Assembly (NCBI RefSeq): GCF_011761945.1
Contig: NZ_JAASQV010000001.1
Coordinates: 1,426,001-1,490,000, forward strand
Reading direction: 5' to 3'
Origin: Sphingomonas leidyi
Lineage (GTDB): Bacteria > Pseudomonadota > Alphaproteobacteria > Sphingomonadales > Sphingomonadaceae
Length of the DNA stretch: 64,000 nt
The stretch's first letter is position 1. Every line of letters begins with the position of its first letter. Positions 39,808 to 47,769 of the stretch are shown in pieces. A program made the position numbers and the translations under genes. The notes below the pieces were generated by a model, which had not been told where the DNA came from, made no database searches, and saw nothing but the letters and a program-made list of their open reading frames with translations.

Positions 39808-40182
39808 ATGCGCTCGTTCCTGCTGCCCATCCTTGCCTTCCTCGCGTCGGCGGCGCCGGCATCGGCCTTTGCCCAGGCGGCGCCGGCGGGCGAATGCGCC
39901 GTCAGCGTCCGGTTCGGCAGCTATGCGATGGGAATCGACAGGCCCGCCTTCGAACGGGTGCGGGCGCTGCTCGCGCGCGATCGCGGCGTGCGCGCGGTGG
40001 ACGAGCAGCATTGGGGGCGGGAAGGGGAGACGACGCTCTGCGTGCGGACGCGCCGGGCGGGCGACGCGCGGCGGCTGTTCGGGCGCGTGAAGGCGGCGCT
40101 GCCCGCCAAGCCGCGCGGACCGATCACGGTGGAGACGCGCGGCGGGCTGCGCTTCGAGGCGCCGCGACAGCGAAACGGCTAG
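39808..40182 (+). CDS. Small secreted protein of unknown function
   Basis: I do not recognise this 124-residue protein. It has a clear signal peptide (residues 1-23, ending AFAQ) and a mature part of about 100 residues rich in Arg and Ala with two cysteines (GECAVSV and TLCVRTR) that could form a disulfide. GGAGAA lies nine bases before the ATG. It follows the receptor's terminator and precedes the DeoR regulator on the same strand. Confidence 0.65.
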   Translation: MRSFLLPILAFLASAAPASAFAQAAPAGECAVSVRFGSYAMGIDRPAFERVRALLARDRGVRAVDEQHWGREGETTLCVRTRRAGDARRLFGRVKAALPAKPRGPITVETRGGLRFEAPRQRNG

Positions 40183-40220
40183 ATTGTGCACAATCACGTG
40201 CGTTGACTCGCATGATCATG
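40182..40220. promoter_or_regulatory. Two perfect palindromes and a promoter ahead of the DeoR gene
   Basis: GATTGTGCACAATC (40182-40195) is a perfect 14-bp palindrome and CATGATCATG (40211-40220) a perfect 10-bp one. The second lies in the spacer of a candidate promoter: TTGACT at 40203-40208, 17 bases, TATTGC at 40226-40231. Binding there would block the polymerase, so autoregulation by the DeoR protein encoded directly downstream is a reasonable guess. Confidence 0.5.
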
Positions 40221-40237
40221 CACGATATTGCCGATTC

Positions 40238-41011
40238 ATGCTTGTTGATCTCCCCAATGCGCGGCGCGATGCAATTGCCGCGCGCCTTGCCGATGGGCAG
40301 CCGGTTTCGGCTGGCGCCCTGGCCGCCGAGTTCGAGGTTTCGGAAGATGCGATCCGGCGTGATCTGCGTGCCCTGGCTGCCGAGGGAAAGTGCCGGCGCG
40401 TCTATGGCGGCGCGCTGCCCATTTCACCGATCTCGGCCCCGATGGCGGCGCGGATCGAGGGCGACCAGGGGCATAAGCGTGCGCTGGCCCGCGCTGCCGC
40501 GACGACGATCCGGCCGGGCGAGTTCCTGTTTCTCGACAGCGGCAGCACCAACCTTGCCCTGGTCGAATTCCTGTCCGAAGACAATGACCTGACCATCGCG
40601 ACCAATTCGATCGACATCGCCGCGGCGGTGCTGCGGCGGCAGGACCTGAAGCTGATCGTCCTGGGTGGCGAGGCCGATCCGATCATCGGCGGCTGCGTCG
40701 ATGCCGTGGCGCTGCAGGCGCTGGTGCAGATGCGGTTCGACCGCGCATTCATCGGCGCCTGTTCGGTGTCGGAGGAGGGGGTGGGAGCAGCGCAACTCGC
40801 CGATGCGACCTTCAAGCGTAGCGTCATTGCCCGGGCCGAGCGCACGGTGGTGCTGATCGCCAACGACAAGCTCGACCGCGCCGCGCCGCACCAGGTCGCA
40901 GCGCTTGGCCAGATCGACATGCTGGTAGTCGAGGCGAGCGCCTCCGCCGCGCAACGCGCTTCGCTCGATGCGGCGGGGTGCCGCGCCATCCTCGTCGCCG
41001 ATCCCGCCTGA
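40238..41011 (+). CDS. DeoR-family transcriptional regulator
   Basis: A 257-residue repressor. The N-terminal winged helix (SAGALAAEFEVSEDAIRRDLRALAAEGKCRRVYGG) and the C-terminal sugar-phosphate sensor domain (GEFLFLDSGSTNLALVEFL, IATNSIDIAAAVL, DRAFIGACSVSEEG) are both complete. DeoR proteins usually repress sugar uptake genes until a phosphorylated sugar binds. It is followed 17 bases later by an MFS transporter, its likely target. Confidence 0.9.
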   Translation: MLVDLPNARRDAIAARLADGQPVSAGALAAEFEVSEDAIRRDLRALAAEGKCRRVYGGALPISPISAPMAARIEGDQGHKRALARAAATTIRPGEFLFLDSGSTNLALVEFLSEDNDLTIATNSIDIAAAVLRRQDLKLIVLGGEADPIIGGCVDAVALQALVQMRFDRAFIGACSVSEEGVGAAQLADATFKRSVIARAERTVVLIANDKLDRAAPHQVAALGQIDMLVVEASASAAQRASLDAAGCRAILVADPA

Positions 41012-41028
41012 ACCTGCCGGAGCATCCC

Positions 41029-42174
41029 ATGATTTCCGCCGATCGCCCGGCCACGCGGCTGGCCACTCGTCTATCCTTCCTGGTCGCCGGGTTCGGGATC
41101 TCCTGCTGGGCGCCGCTGGTGCCCTTTGCCAAGCAGCGCCTTCACATCGATGCTGCGATGCTTGGCATGCTGCTGCTCTGCATCGGCATCGGCTCCATCG
41201 CAGCGATGCTGGCAACCGGGCCGCTCAGCGCGCGCTATGGCGGCAAGCCGGTGATCGTGACGAGCGGCATTGCGCTTGCGCTGATCCTGCCGCTGCTGAC
41301 GATCGCCGCTACGCCCGTTGCGCTTGGCGGCGCGCTGCTGCTCTTCGGTGCCGCGCTCGGCTCGCTCGACGTGGCAATGAACGTGCATGCGGTGGAAGTG
41401 GAACGCGCGGCGAAACAGCCGCTGATGTCCGGATTTCATGCGTTGTTCAGTATCGGGGGCTTTGCCGGTGCCGGGCTGATGACGATCTTCCTGTCGCTCA
41501 AGATGAGCGCGCTCGCCGGCAGCCTGGTGTGCGCGGGGATCATGCTGGCGGCGATGCTGGTCGCCTGGCCGCGATTGCTGCCGGCAATGACAGGCGAGGA
41601 CGGGCCGCTGTTCGTGCGGCCGCACGGCGTAGTGGTGCTGCTGGCGGTGCTCGCCATGGCAACCTTTCTTGCCGAAGGTGCGATGCTCGATTGGAGCGCG
41701 CTGCTGATCACCCAGATGGGGCTGGTCGGCGCGACGCAAGGCGGCCTGGGCTATATCCTGTTCGCGATTGCGATGACGAGCGGGCGATTGCTGGGGGACA
41801 GGCTCACGGCACGCCTGGGCGATTATCGCACCTTGCTCGGCGGCGGCGTGATTGCAGTTGCAGGATTCCTGGTGCTGCTTAGCGTGCCGGTCGCACCGAT
41901 CGCGTTGGCGGGGTTCCTGCTGATCGGGCTGGGCGCGTCGAACATCGTGCCGGTGCTGTTCCGCATCGCGGGGGCGCAGACCCATATGCCGCCGGCATTG
42001 GCGATCGGAGCGATCACCACGCTTGGCTATGCCGGAATCCTTGCCGGGCCCGCGGCGATCGGCGTGGTGGCGGAGGCGGTCGGGCTGCGGGCCGCTTTCT
42101 GGATGCTGGCGGTGCTGTTGCTGCTGGTCCCCTTTACCGCCCGGCGGACGGCGCGGGCGGCCAATTCGGGCTGA
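41029..42174 (+). CDS. MFS transporter, YbjJ-like
   Basis: A 381-residue protein with about 12 membrane segments. The start AGFGISCWAPLVPFAKQRL, the RYGGKPVIV loop and GSLDVAMNVHAVEVER recall the YbjJ/fucose-permease-like branch of the MFS. It probably imports or exports a sugar-like compound. GGAG lies just before the ATG at 41029. The DeoR gene directly upstream makes a regulator-transporter pair. Confidence 0.85.
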   Translation: MISADRPATRLATRLSFLVAGFGISCWAPLVPFAKQRLHIDAAMLGMLLLCIGIGSIAAMLATGPLSARYGGKPVIVTSGIALALILPLLTIAATPVALGGALLLFGAALGSLDVAMNVHAVEVERAAKQPLMSGFHALFSIGGFAGAGLMTIFLSLKMSALAGSLVCAGIMLAAMLVAWPRLLPAMTGEDGPLFVRPHGVVVLLAVLAMATFLAEGAMLDWSALLITQMGLVGATQGGLGYILFAIAMTSGRLLGDRLTARLGDYRTLLGGGVIAVAGFLVLLSVPVAPIALAGFLLIGLGASNIVPVLFRIAGAQTHMPPALAIGAITTLGYAGILAGPAAIGVVAEAVGLRAAFWMLAVLLLLVPFTARRTARAANSG

Positions 42175-42199
42175 AGCGATGTCGGTGCCTCGCAAAGGA

Positions 42200-42224
42200 G
42201 CTATTGCGACTAGCTTGCAATAGC
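42200..42224. promoter_or_regulatory. Inverted repeat ahead of the siderophore-type receptor
   Basis: GCTATTGC, nine bases, GCAATAGC: perfect 8-bp arms, 76 bases before the receptor start and 26 after the MFS stop. The position and TTGC...GCAA arms would suit an iron-responsive repressor such as Fur, but I cannot match it to a defined consensus. A weak terminator for the MFS gene is the alternative. Confidence 0.4.
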
Positions 42225-42299
42225 ATCTCCTCGCTGCTAGCGGCTCCCGCGAACAGGCCGGCCCGTGGCGGCACGGCGAAACTCCTGGGGGTCTCCTAC

Positions 42300-44531
42300 A
42301 TGGCCGTGCGCGCGCGCCCTTCGCTGCTTTCCTTGCCGTTGCTGACGCTCGCCGCGACCCTGCCGCAGGTCGCCCATGCCCAGCAGGCGGAACCGCGAAA
42401 GGATGCGGACGCTTCCGAGGAGATCATCGTCACCGCGGCGCGCACGGTGCTCCCGCCCAACGCGCTGCCGCTCACCATCGACGTGATCGACAAGCAGCGG
42501 CTCGACCAGCAGATCGCGATCTCGGGATCGGTGACCGATGCGGTGGCGAACCTCACCCCGTCCTTCTCGCCGACGCGCCAGAAGCTGTCCGGTGCGGGCG
42601 AGACGCTGCGCGGGCGCTCGCCGCTCTATGCGATCAACGGCATCCCGCAATCGACGCCGATGCGCGACGGCAGCCGCGACGGCTTCACCATCGACGGCTT
42701 CTTCGTCGACCGGGTCGAGCTGATCTATGGCTCCAACGCGCTGCAGGGGATCGGCGGCACCGGCGGCATCGTCAACCAGGTGACGGTGGGCGCGCCGAAG
42801 ACCGAGGGGATCAGCGGGCGCGTGCTGCTGCAGGGGACCGCGGACAACGACTTCCGAAGCGACGGCATCGGCGGCAAGGCCGCGGGGCTGGTGCAATGGA
42901 AGTCCGGCCGCTTCGACGCGAGCTTCGGCGCCGCCTATGAGAAGCGGGGCGTCTTCTACGACGGCGACGGGCGCCGCGTCGGGCTGAACCTCACCCAGGG
43001 CGAGACGCAGGATTCGACCACGGTCTCGCTGTTCTCGCGCATCGGCTACCAGCTGGGCGATACCGGCCGGATCGACTTGATCGCCAGCCGTTTCGAGCTG
43101 AAGGGCGGTGGCAACTATGTCGCGGTGCCGGGCAACCGCGCCACCGGCCTGCCGACCAGCGCGATCCGCGGCGATGCCCCGGGCAAGCCGGCGGCGAGCC
43201 GCACCGAGAGCGTGGCGCTGACCTATACCGATACGGCGCTGGGCGGCGGCAATTTCGTCGGCCAGATCTTCTTCAACCGCACGCACGACCGGTTCGGCGG
43301 CGAGATCGCGCCGATCGCGACCTTCCAGGACCCAAGGCTCGACCCGGCCGAGAAGCTGTTCGACCAGTCCGAGAACCGCTCGCGCAAGCTGGGCGCCAAG
43401 CTGAGCTATGAGCGCGCGGTGCCCGGCTTCGAGGCGCTGACCGCGACCTTGGGCTTCGACGCGCTGATCGACAAGACGGAGCAGCGGCTGATCGCCACCG
43501 GCCGCGTGTGGGTGCCGCCCAGCGACTTCCGCAGCCTGGCGCCCTTCGCCCAGGCGAACCTCAAGCTGTTCGGCGGCAAGCTCCGCCTGGCCGGCGGCGC
43601 GCGCTACGAGAATGTCGCGATCAGGATCGACGATTACCACACGCTCGCCTCGACCACCTATGTCGCGCCCAACAAGGCGACCTATGGCGGCGTCGCGGTG
43701 GCCGGCGGCAAGCCGAAGTTCGAGGACCTGCTGTTCAACGGCGGCGTGATCGTGGAGCCGGTCGCCGGCATCCGCGCCTATGCGAGCTATGCCGAGGGCT
43801 TCACCGTGCCCGACGTCGGCCGCATCACCCGGGCGATCAAGGTGCCCGGCGTCGACCTGGACCATTATCTCGACATCTCGCCGATCGTCTCGAACAACCG
43901 CGAGATCGGCGTGGAAGTGAAGCGCGGGCCGCTCGACGGCTCGGTCACCTATTTCTGGTCGTCGAGCGACAAGGGGCAGCTGCTGATCGCGCGCGCGAGC
44001 GGGATATTCGACGTGCAGCGCCAGCGCGTGGAGATCCAGGGGCTCGAGGTCAATCTGGGCGTGAAGCTGCCGGTGCCGGGGCTGAAGGCGAGCATCGGCT
44101 ATGCGCATCTGAACGGCCGCTACGACGCGGACGCGGTGCCCGACGGCAAGGTCGACACCGACCTCGACGGCACCAACATCTCGCCCGATCGCATCAACCT
44201 GGCCGCGGACTATGCCAGCGGGCCGTTCAGCGCGCGCGTGCAGACGCAATTCTACCTGTCGCGCCGCTTCGACGGCAAGGCGCGGGCGATCGACGATGCC
44301 AATCCGCTGCACCCGCAGAAGCTGTTCATGAACGATTTCGGCGGCTATGTGCTGACCGACGCCTATGTCCGCTACCAGACCAGGCTGGGCGGGCTGAGCC
44401 TAAGCGTCACCAATCTGTTCGACAAGATGTACATCGACTATAGCTCCGACACGCGCCTGCCCAACGACAACACGGTGTTCTATGCCGGGCGCGGGCGCAC
44501 CTTCACGCTGGGCTGGGACTATCGCTTCTGA
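42300..44531 (+). CDS. TonB-dependent siderophore-type receptor
   Basis: An outer-membrane receptor of 743 residues with a signal peptide ending AHAQ, a TonB box (EEIIVTAAR), a plug (SGSVTDAVANLTPSFSPTRQ, FFVDRVELIYGSNALQGIGGTGGIVNQVT) and a barrel ending in Phe (FTLGWDYRF). The arrangement with a PepSY membrane protein whose ATG shares one base with this gene's stop (TGATG) is typical of ferric-siderophore uptake, where the PepSY protein reduces iron. The ligand is not known. Confidence 0.9.
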   Translation: MAVRARPSLLSLPLLTLAATLPQVAHAQQAEPRKDADASEEIIVTAARTVLPPNALPLTIDVIDKQRLDQQIAISGSVTDAVANLTPSFSPTRQKLSGAGETLRGRSPLYAINGIPQSTPMRDGSRDGFTIDGFFVDRVELIYGSNALQGIGGTGGIVNQVTVGAPKTEGISGRVLLQGTADNDFRSDGIGGKAAGLVQWKSGRFDASFGAAYEKRGVFYDGDGRRVGLNLTQGETQDSTTVSLFSRIGYQLGDTGRIDLIASRFELKGGGNYVAVPGNRATGLPTSAIRGDAPGKPAASRTESVALTYTDTALGGGNFVGQIFFNRTHDRFGGEIAPIATFQDPRLDPAEKLFDQSENRSRKLGAKLSYERAVPGFEALTATLGFDALIDKTEQRLIATGRVWVPPSDFRSLAPFAQANLKLFGGKLRLAGGARYENVAIRIDDYHTLASTTYVAPNKATYGGVAVAGGKPKFEDLLFNGGVIVEPVAGIRAYASYAEGFTVPDVGRITRAIKVPGVDLDHYLDISPIVSNNREIGVEVKRGPLDGSVTYFWSSSDKGQLLIARASGIFDVQRQRVEIQGLEVNLGVKLPVPGLKASIGYAHLNGRYDADAVPDGKVDTDLDGTNISPDRINLAADYASGPFSARVQTQFYLSRRFDGKARAIDDANPLHPQKLFMNDFGGYVLTDAYVRYQTRLGGLSLSVTNLFDKMYIDYSSDTRLPNDNTVFYAGRGRTFTLGWDYRF

Positions 44532-45616
44532 TGCGGCGCGGCGCGATGCACTGGCTGGACCTGGTCCATCGCTGGACGGGCGGAGTGCTCGGCCTGGTGC
44601 TGGCGATCATGGGGCTGACCGGCGCGATCCTGGTCCATGAGGAGAGCTGGCTGGCGCTCACCCTGCCGCATGCGGTGGACGTGCGCGTGGCGGACGAAGG
44701 CGCGATCGCGGAGACCACGGCGAGGCTGATGGCGGCCGAACCAGCCGTGCAGAGCATCGTCTATGCCGACGATCGCTTCGGGCTGCACCAGCTGCGCCTG
44801 GCCAAGGGCGCGGGCGCCTATGCCGACCAGGCCGGCAATGTGGTGACGCGCTGGGACAGCCAATGGAGCCGCCCGGAACTGTGGCTGTTCGACCTGCACC
44901 ACCATCTCTTCACCGGCGATGTCGGCGAGACGGTGATCGGCATTGCCGGGCTCGCGGCGATATTGTTCGTGATCACCGGCACGATCCTGTGGTGGCGGAC
45001 GCGCAGGACCTTCAGGTTCCGGCTCTGGCCCAAGCGGCTGAGCCGGCCGATGATCGTGATGCAGCACCGTGACCTGGGGATCGTGGTGGCACCGCTGCTG
45101 CTGCTGTCGGCGGTGACTGGCACGATGATGATCTTCAAGCCCTTCGCCGCGATACTCACTGCGCCCTTCTCCTCGCCTGCGGCCGATGCGGCGGCGATGA
45201 AGCCGCCTCGCACGAAGAGCGGTCCGCTGGCGGCGCATCCCGACTGGCGGGCGATCGTGGCGGCGGCGCATGCGCGCTTCCCCGATGCGCAGATCCGCAT
45301 CCTCTCGCTGCCGCGCAAGGCCGGTGACCCGATCCTGGTGCGGATGCGGCGGGCGGGCGAGTGGCTGCCCAATGGCCGCTCGAACATCTGGTTCGATGCC
45401 GCCGACGGGCACGTGCTGGGATCGATCGACGCGCTGGCGCTGCCCAGGGGCGCGCAGATCTTCAACGGCGCCTATCCGGTGCACGCCGCCAAGGTGGGCG
45501 GGTTGTTCTACCGGCTGCTGCTCACCGTATCGGGGCTGGCGATGCTGCTGCTCGGCAGCCTGGCGGTGTGGAGCTTCTGGTTCAAGCGGCCCGGGATGAA
45601 GGGGCGGCGGCCCTAG
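44531..45616 (+). CDS. PepSY-associated membrane protein (probable siderophore-iron reductase)
   Basis: A 361-residue inner-membrane protein with four main membrane segments (about residues 15-37, 137-157, 178-200 and 325-347) and PepSY-type periplasmic regions. Conserved histidines occur in the first helix area (LDLVHRWTGG) and in the loops (LFDLHHHLFTGD, VMQHRDLG), as in heme-bearing PepSY reductases such as FsrB/PiuB-like proteins. It is cotranslated with the TonB receptor. Its TAG stop shares CTAG with the stop of the convergent gene. Confidence 0.87.
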   Translation: MRRGAMHWLDLVHRWTGGVLGLVLAIMGLTGAILVHEESWLALTLPHAVDVRVADEGAIAETTARLMAAEPAVQSIVYADDRFGLHQLRLAKGAGAYADQAGNVVTRWDSQWSRPELWLFDLHHHLFTGDVGETVIGIAGLAAILFVITGTILWWRTRRTFRFRLWPKRLSRPMIVMQHRDLGIVVAPLLLLSAVTGTMMIFKPFAAILTAPFSSPAADAAAMKPPRTKSGPLAAHPDWRAIVAAAHARFPDAQIRILSLPRKAGDPILVRMRRAGEWLPNGRSNIWFDAADGHVLGSIDALALPRGAQIFNGAYPVHAAKVGGLFYRLLLTVSGLAMLLLGSLAVWSFWFKRPGMKGRRP

Positions 45617-46329
45617 CGGCAGTCTTCTTCAACGACCCTTGCGAGGTCGGTGATCGTATTCGGGGACTTTTGGAGCAGCGCCTCGAAAAAACCCTGCTTG
45701 TCGGGGATGATGGCGTGATCTGCCTCGGCCAGGGCCGAAAGGGCGAGATCGGACATTTCCGCGTTCCTGCCCTGATCGGTGCTGACCCCGATCAGCGAAG
45801 CGCGCATCGCCGCCACGCCGACGAGGATTGCACCGTGCTTCTCCATATCGGTAGCACAATAATAGGATAGAACGGATCTCATCAGTTCGCGGAAGGAAAG
45901 ATCCTGAACGGATTTGGGGAAGGAGTCCGCTGCGAGCAGATCGGTGATCTCCGCCTTGATGGCCATGGCGGCCTTCGCCGCTTCCGGAAAGGGCGAGTCA
46001 TCGGTCAGTTCGAACCGAGCGAGCTGCCAGCCAAGATTCAGCCCGAATCGCAGTTTCTCGCGCGCGATATAGGCCAAGGGTACGCTGTTCGATTTGGTCG
46101 CCACCTTGCGTGGCCAGATCTTCGCATAGCCGAGCAAGACCATGGCCAGCAGGGCAGGGCCAATGATCTTCAAGTCGATGGCGTGCGATTTGATCTCCGG
46201 AACCTTGGCGATGCCGAAATCGGCGCCGGCCAGATAGGGGGACAGAAATAGGAGCACGGAAATCGCAAATATCGTGTGTCGTGCACCGTCGGGGAGCCCC
46301 AAATTCTCATAGGTGCTTATCTTCGGCAT
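45613..46329 (-). CDS. Unknown membrane protein, less GC-biased than its neighbours
   Basis: I do not recognise this 238-residue protein. Two hydrophobic segments near residues 18-36 and 54-70 are followed by about 165 residues of soluble, helix-rich sequence on one side of the membrane. Its codons use A/T at third positions more than neighbouring genes do, and no relatives of it are in the window, so recent acquisition is possible. GGGGGAG lies ahead of the ATG at 46329. The stop overlaps the PepSY gene's stop in a shared CTAG. Confidence 0.65.
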   Translation of the reverse strand: MPKISTYENLGLPDGARHTIFAISVLLFLSPYLAGADFGIAKVPEIKSHAIDLKIIGPALLAMVLLGYAKIWPRKVATKSNSVPLAYIAREKLRFGLNLGWQLARFELTDDSPFPEAAKAAMAIKAEITDLLAADSFPKSVQDLSFRELMRSVLSYYCATDMEKHGAILVGVAAMRASLIGVSTDQGRNAEMSDLALSALAEADHAIIPDKQGFFEALLQKSPNTITDLARVVEEDCR

Positions 46330-46388
46330 GATGGCTCCCCCGCTGCGCTACTTCCCAGTGCTTGCCATGACTGGGCTGGTTCGCGTGC

Positions 46389-47627
46389 TTATGCCATCAG
46401 CACCCGATCGTCGAACAGGCCGAATGCGATCGTCGAGGCATAGAAGGCCACTGCGCGCTCGCGCGGCATGGTGCTGGCCCATTTGCGCATGTCGAACGCG
46501 GCGTTCTGGAGCGCCATCAGCGTCTGCGAGGCGACCAGCGGGTCGATCGCGCGGATCGAACCCTGGGCGATGCCGTCCGACAGCATGCCGGCGAAGCGGC
46601 GCGCGATGCGGTTCGAGCGGTCGATCATCGTCGAGCGGACCTGGGGCGGCAGGCCCGAGAGCGCGGTGGTGCGCAGCAGCGGGCCACGCTCGCTGAACTG
46701 ATAGTCGAGCAGCGTGGCGATCGTGCTCTCCAGCTGCTCCCAATGCGTGCCGCCCGCATTCTCGGCCAGGCGCTGGGCGTCGGCGATGATGTCGAAGCTG
46801 CGCTTGTAGCAGGCGATGACCAGCTCGTCCTTGGCGTCGAGATGGTGGTAGAAGCTGCCCTTGGTGACGTTGAGCTCGCTAGCGATCTTCTGGACCGAGG
46901 CGCCGCGATAGCCGAGCTCGTTGATCAGCCGCGTGGCGGCGAGCAGGAAGGCCTCGCGGCCCGGCTCGGGCTCGTCATGCTCGATGTCGAGCATTGCGGG
47001 CGTCCAGGCTTCGCCCGGGGCGGCGATGCCGGTGCGGAACACGTCCATCAGGCGCGCCTCGACACGCGGATATTCGTCCACCTCGTAGCGCGGCAGCCAG
47101 GCGGTGAGCCAGAAGGTGTTCTCGAGCAGCACGTGCGCACGGGCGCCGTGGAGGTCGGTCTCGGCCCGGCTGGCGGCGGGGCCCCAGAGCGCGCGCGTCT
47201 TGCGGAACACGTCGCGCCAGCGGTCGAGCAGCTCGCGCTTGATCGGGTCTTCCATGGCGCGCAGGTCGGACAGGATGGCGAAGTCGCGCTCGGCGCCGCG
47301 GCGGATGCGCGCGAGCCGTTCCATGTTGATGTTGAGGTAGCGCGCCACCCGGGCCTCGGGCGTGGGCTCGCGCGCGGCATCTTCGAGCATCGCCTCCAGC
47401 CGGTCGAGCGTCTGCTCGAAGGCGGCGGCGGCAAGGTCTTCCTTGCGCTTGAAATAATAGGTTACGGACGTGGTGTTGAGGCCGACGCGGCGGGCCACGT
47501 CGGCGAAGGTCATGCCCTTGGCGCTCTGCTCGTTGATCGCGTCCGCGGCCGCGGCGAGGATCGCATCCCGCTTGGCCTGGAAGCGTTTCGTCGCGCTTGC
47601 GATTTCGACTTTCCCCGGTGCATTCAT
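46389..47627 (-). CDS. TetR-family regulator with two tandem DNA-binding domains
   Basis: At 412 residues this is twice the usual TetR length. It contains two complete TetR units: the first HTH at about residues 20-66 (MTFADVARRVGLNTTSVTYYFKRKEDL) with its own helical domain, and a second HTH at about 224-272 (ASVQKIASELNVTKGSFYHHLDAKDEL) with a second ligand domain. It is divergent from an acyl-CoA dehydrogenase, with a near-perfect palindrome between them. The likely role is repression of the acyl-CoA cluster, released by an acyl-CoA, as for other TetR regulators of lipid genes. The start is the ATG at 47627. Confidence 0.9.
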   Translation of the reverse strand: MNAPGKVEIASATKRFQAKRDAILAAAADAINEQSAKGMTFADVARRVGLNTTSVTYYFKRKEDLAAAAFEQTLDRLEAMLEDAAREPTPEARVARYLNINMERLARIRRGAERDFAILSDLRAMEDPIKRELLDRWRDVFRKTRALWGPAASRAETDLHGARAHVLLENTFWLTAWLPRYEVDEYPRVEARLMDVFRTGIAAPGEAWTPAMLDIEHDEPEPGREAFLLAATRLINELGYRGASVQKIASELNVTKGSFYHHLDAKDELVIACYKRSFDIIADAQRLAENAGGTHWEQLESTIATLLDYQFSERGPLLRTTALSGLPPQVRSTMIDRSNRIARRFAGMLSDGIAQGSIRAIDPLVASQTLMALQNAAFDMRKWASTMPRERAVAFYASTIAFGLFDDRVLMA

Positions 47628-47710
47628 TGCAACCAGTCTAACGGATTTGGTGTGAAGCCAAAGCGTTTTTTCGAATCGCCGTTGTGCCGATTTTCGCGCC
47701 GGCCCGACTT

Positions 47711-47726
47711 TACCGAATATCCGGTA
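47711..47726. promoter_or_regulatory. Candidate operator of the tandem TetR
   Basis: The 16-base TACCGAATATCCGGTA is a palindrome with seven of eight pairs matching. It lies in the 142-base space between the divergent TetR and dehydrogenase genes, 44 bases before the dehydrogenase ATG. Length and position suit a TetR operator. Confidence 0.55.
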
Positions 47727-47769
47727 TGCTCTACTCCGGTCCTGAAACTGAAATCGGAGAGGATGCGCC

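Noticed and set aside
36929..39862. 977-codon minus-strand frame opposite the TonB receptor
   Set aside because: Composition is typical of antisense reading of GC-rich genes, with no motif, no ribosome binding site and no fit to neighbouring operons. A similar frame opposite the receptor at 42300 was rejected for the same reason.
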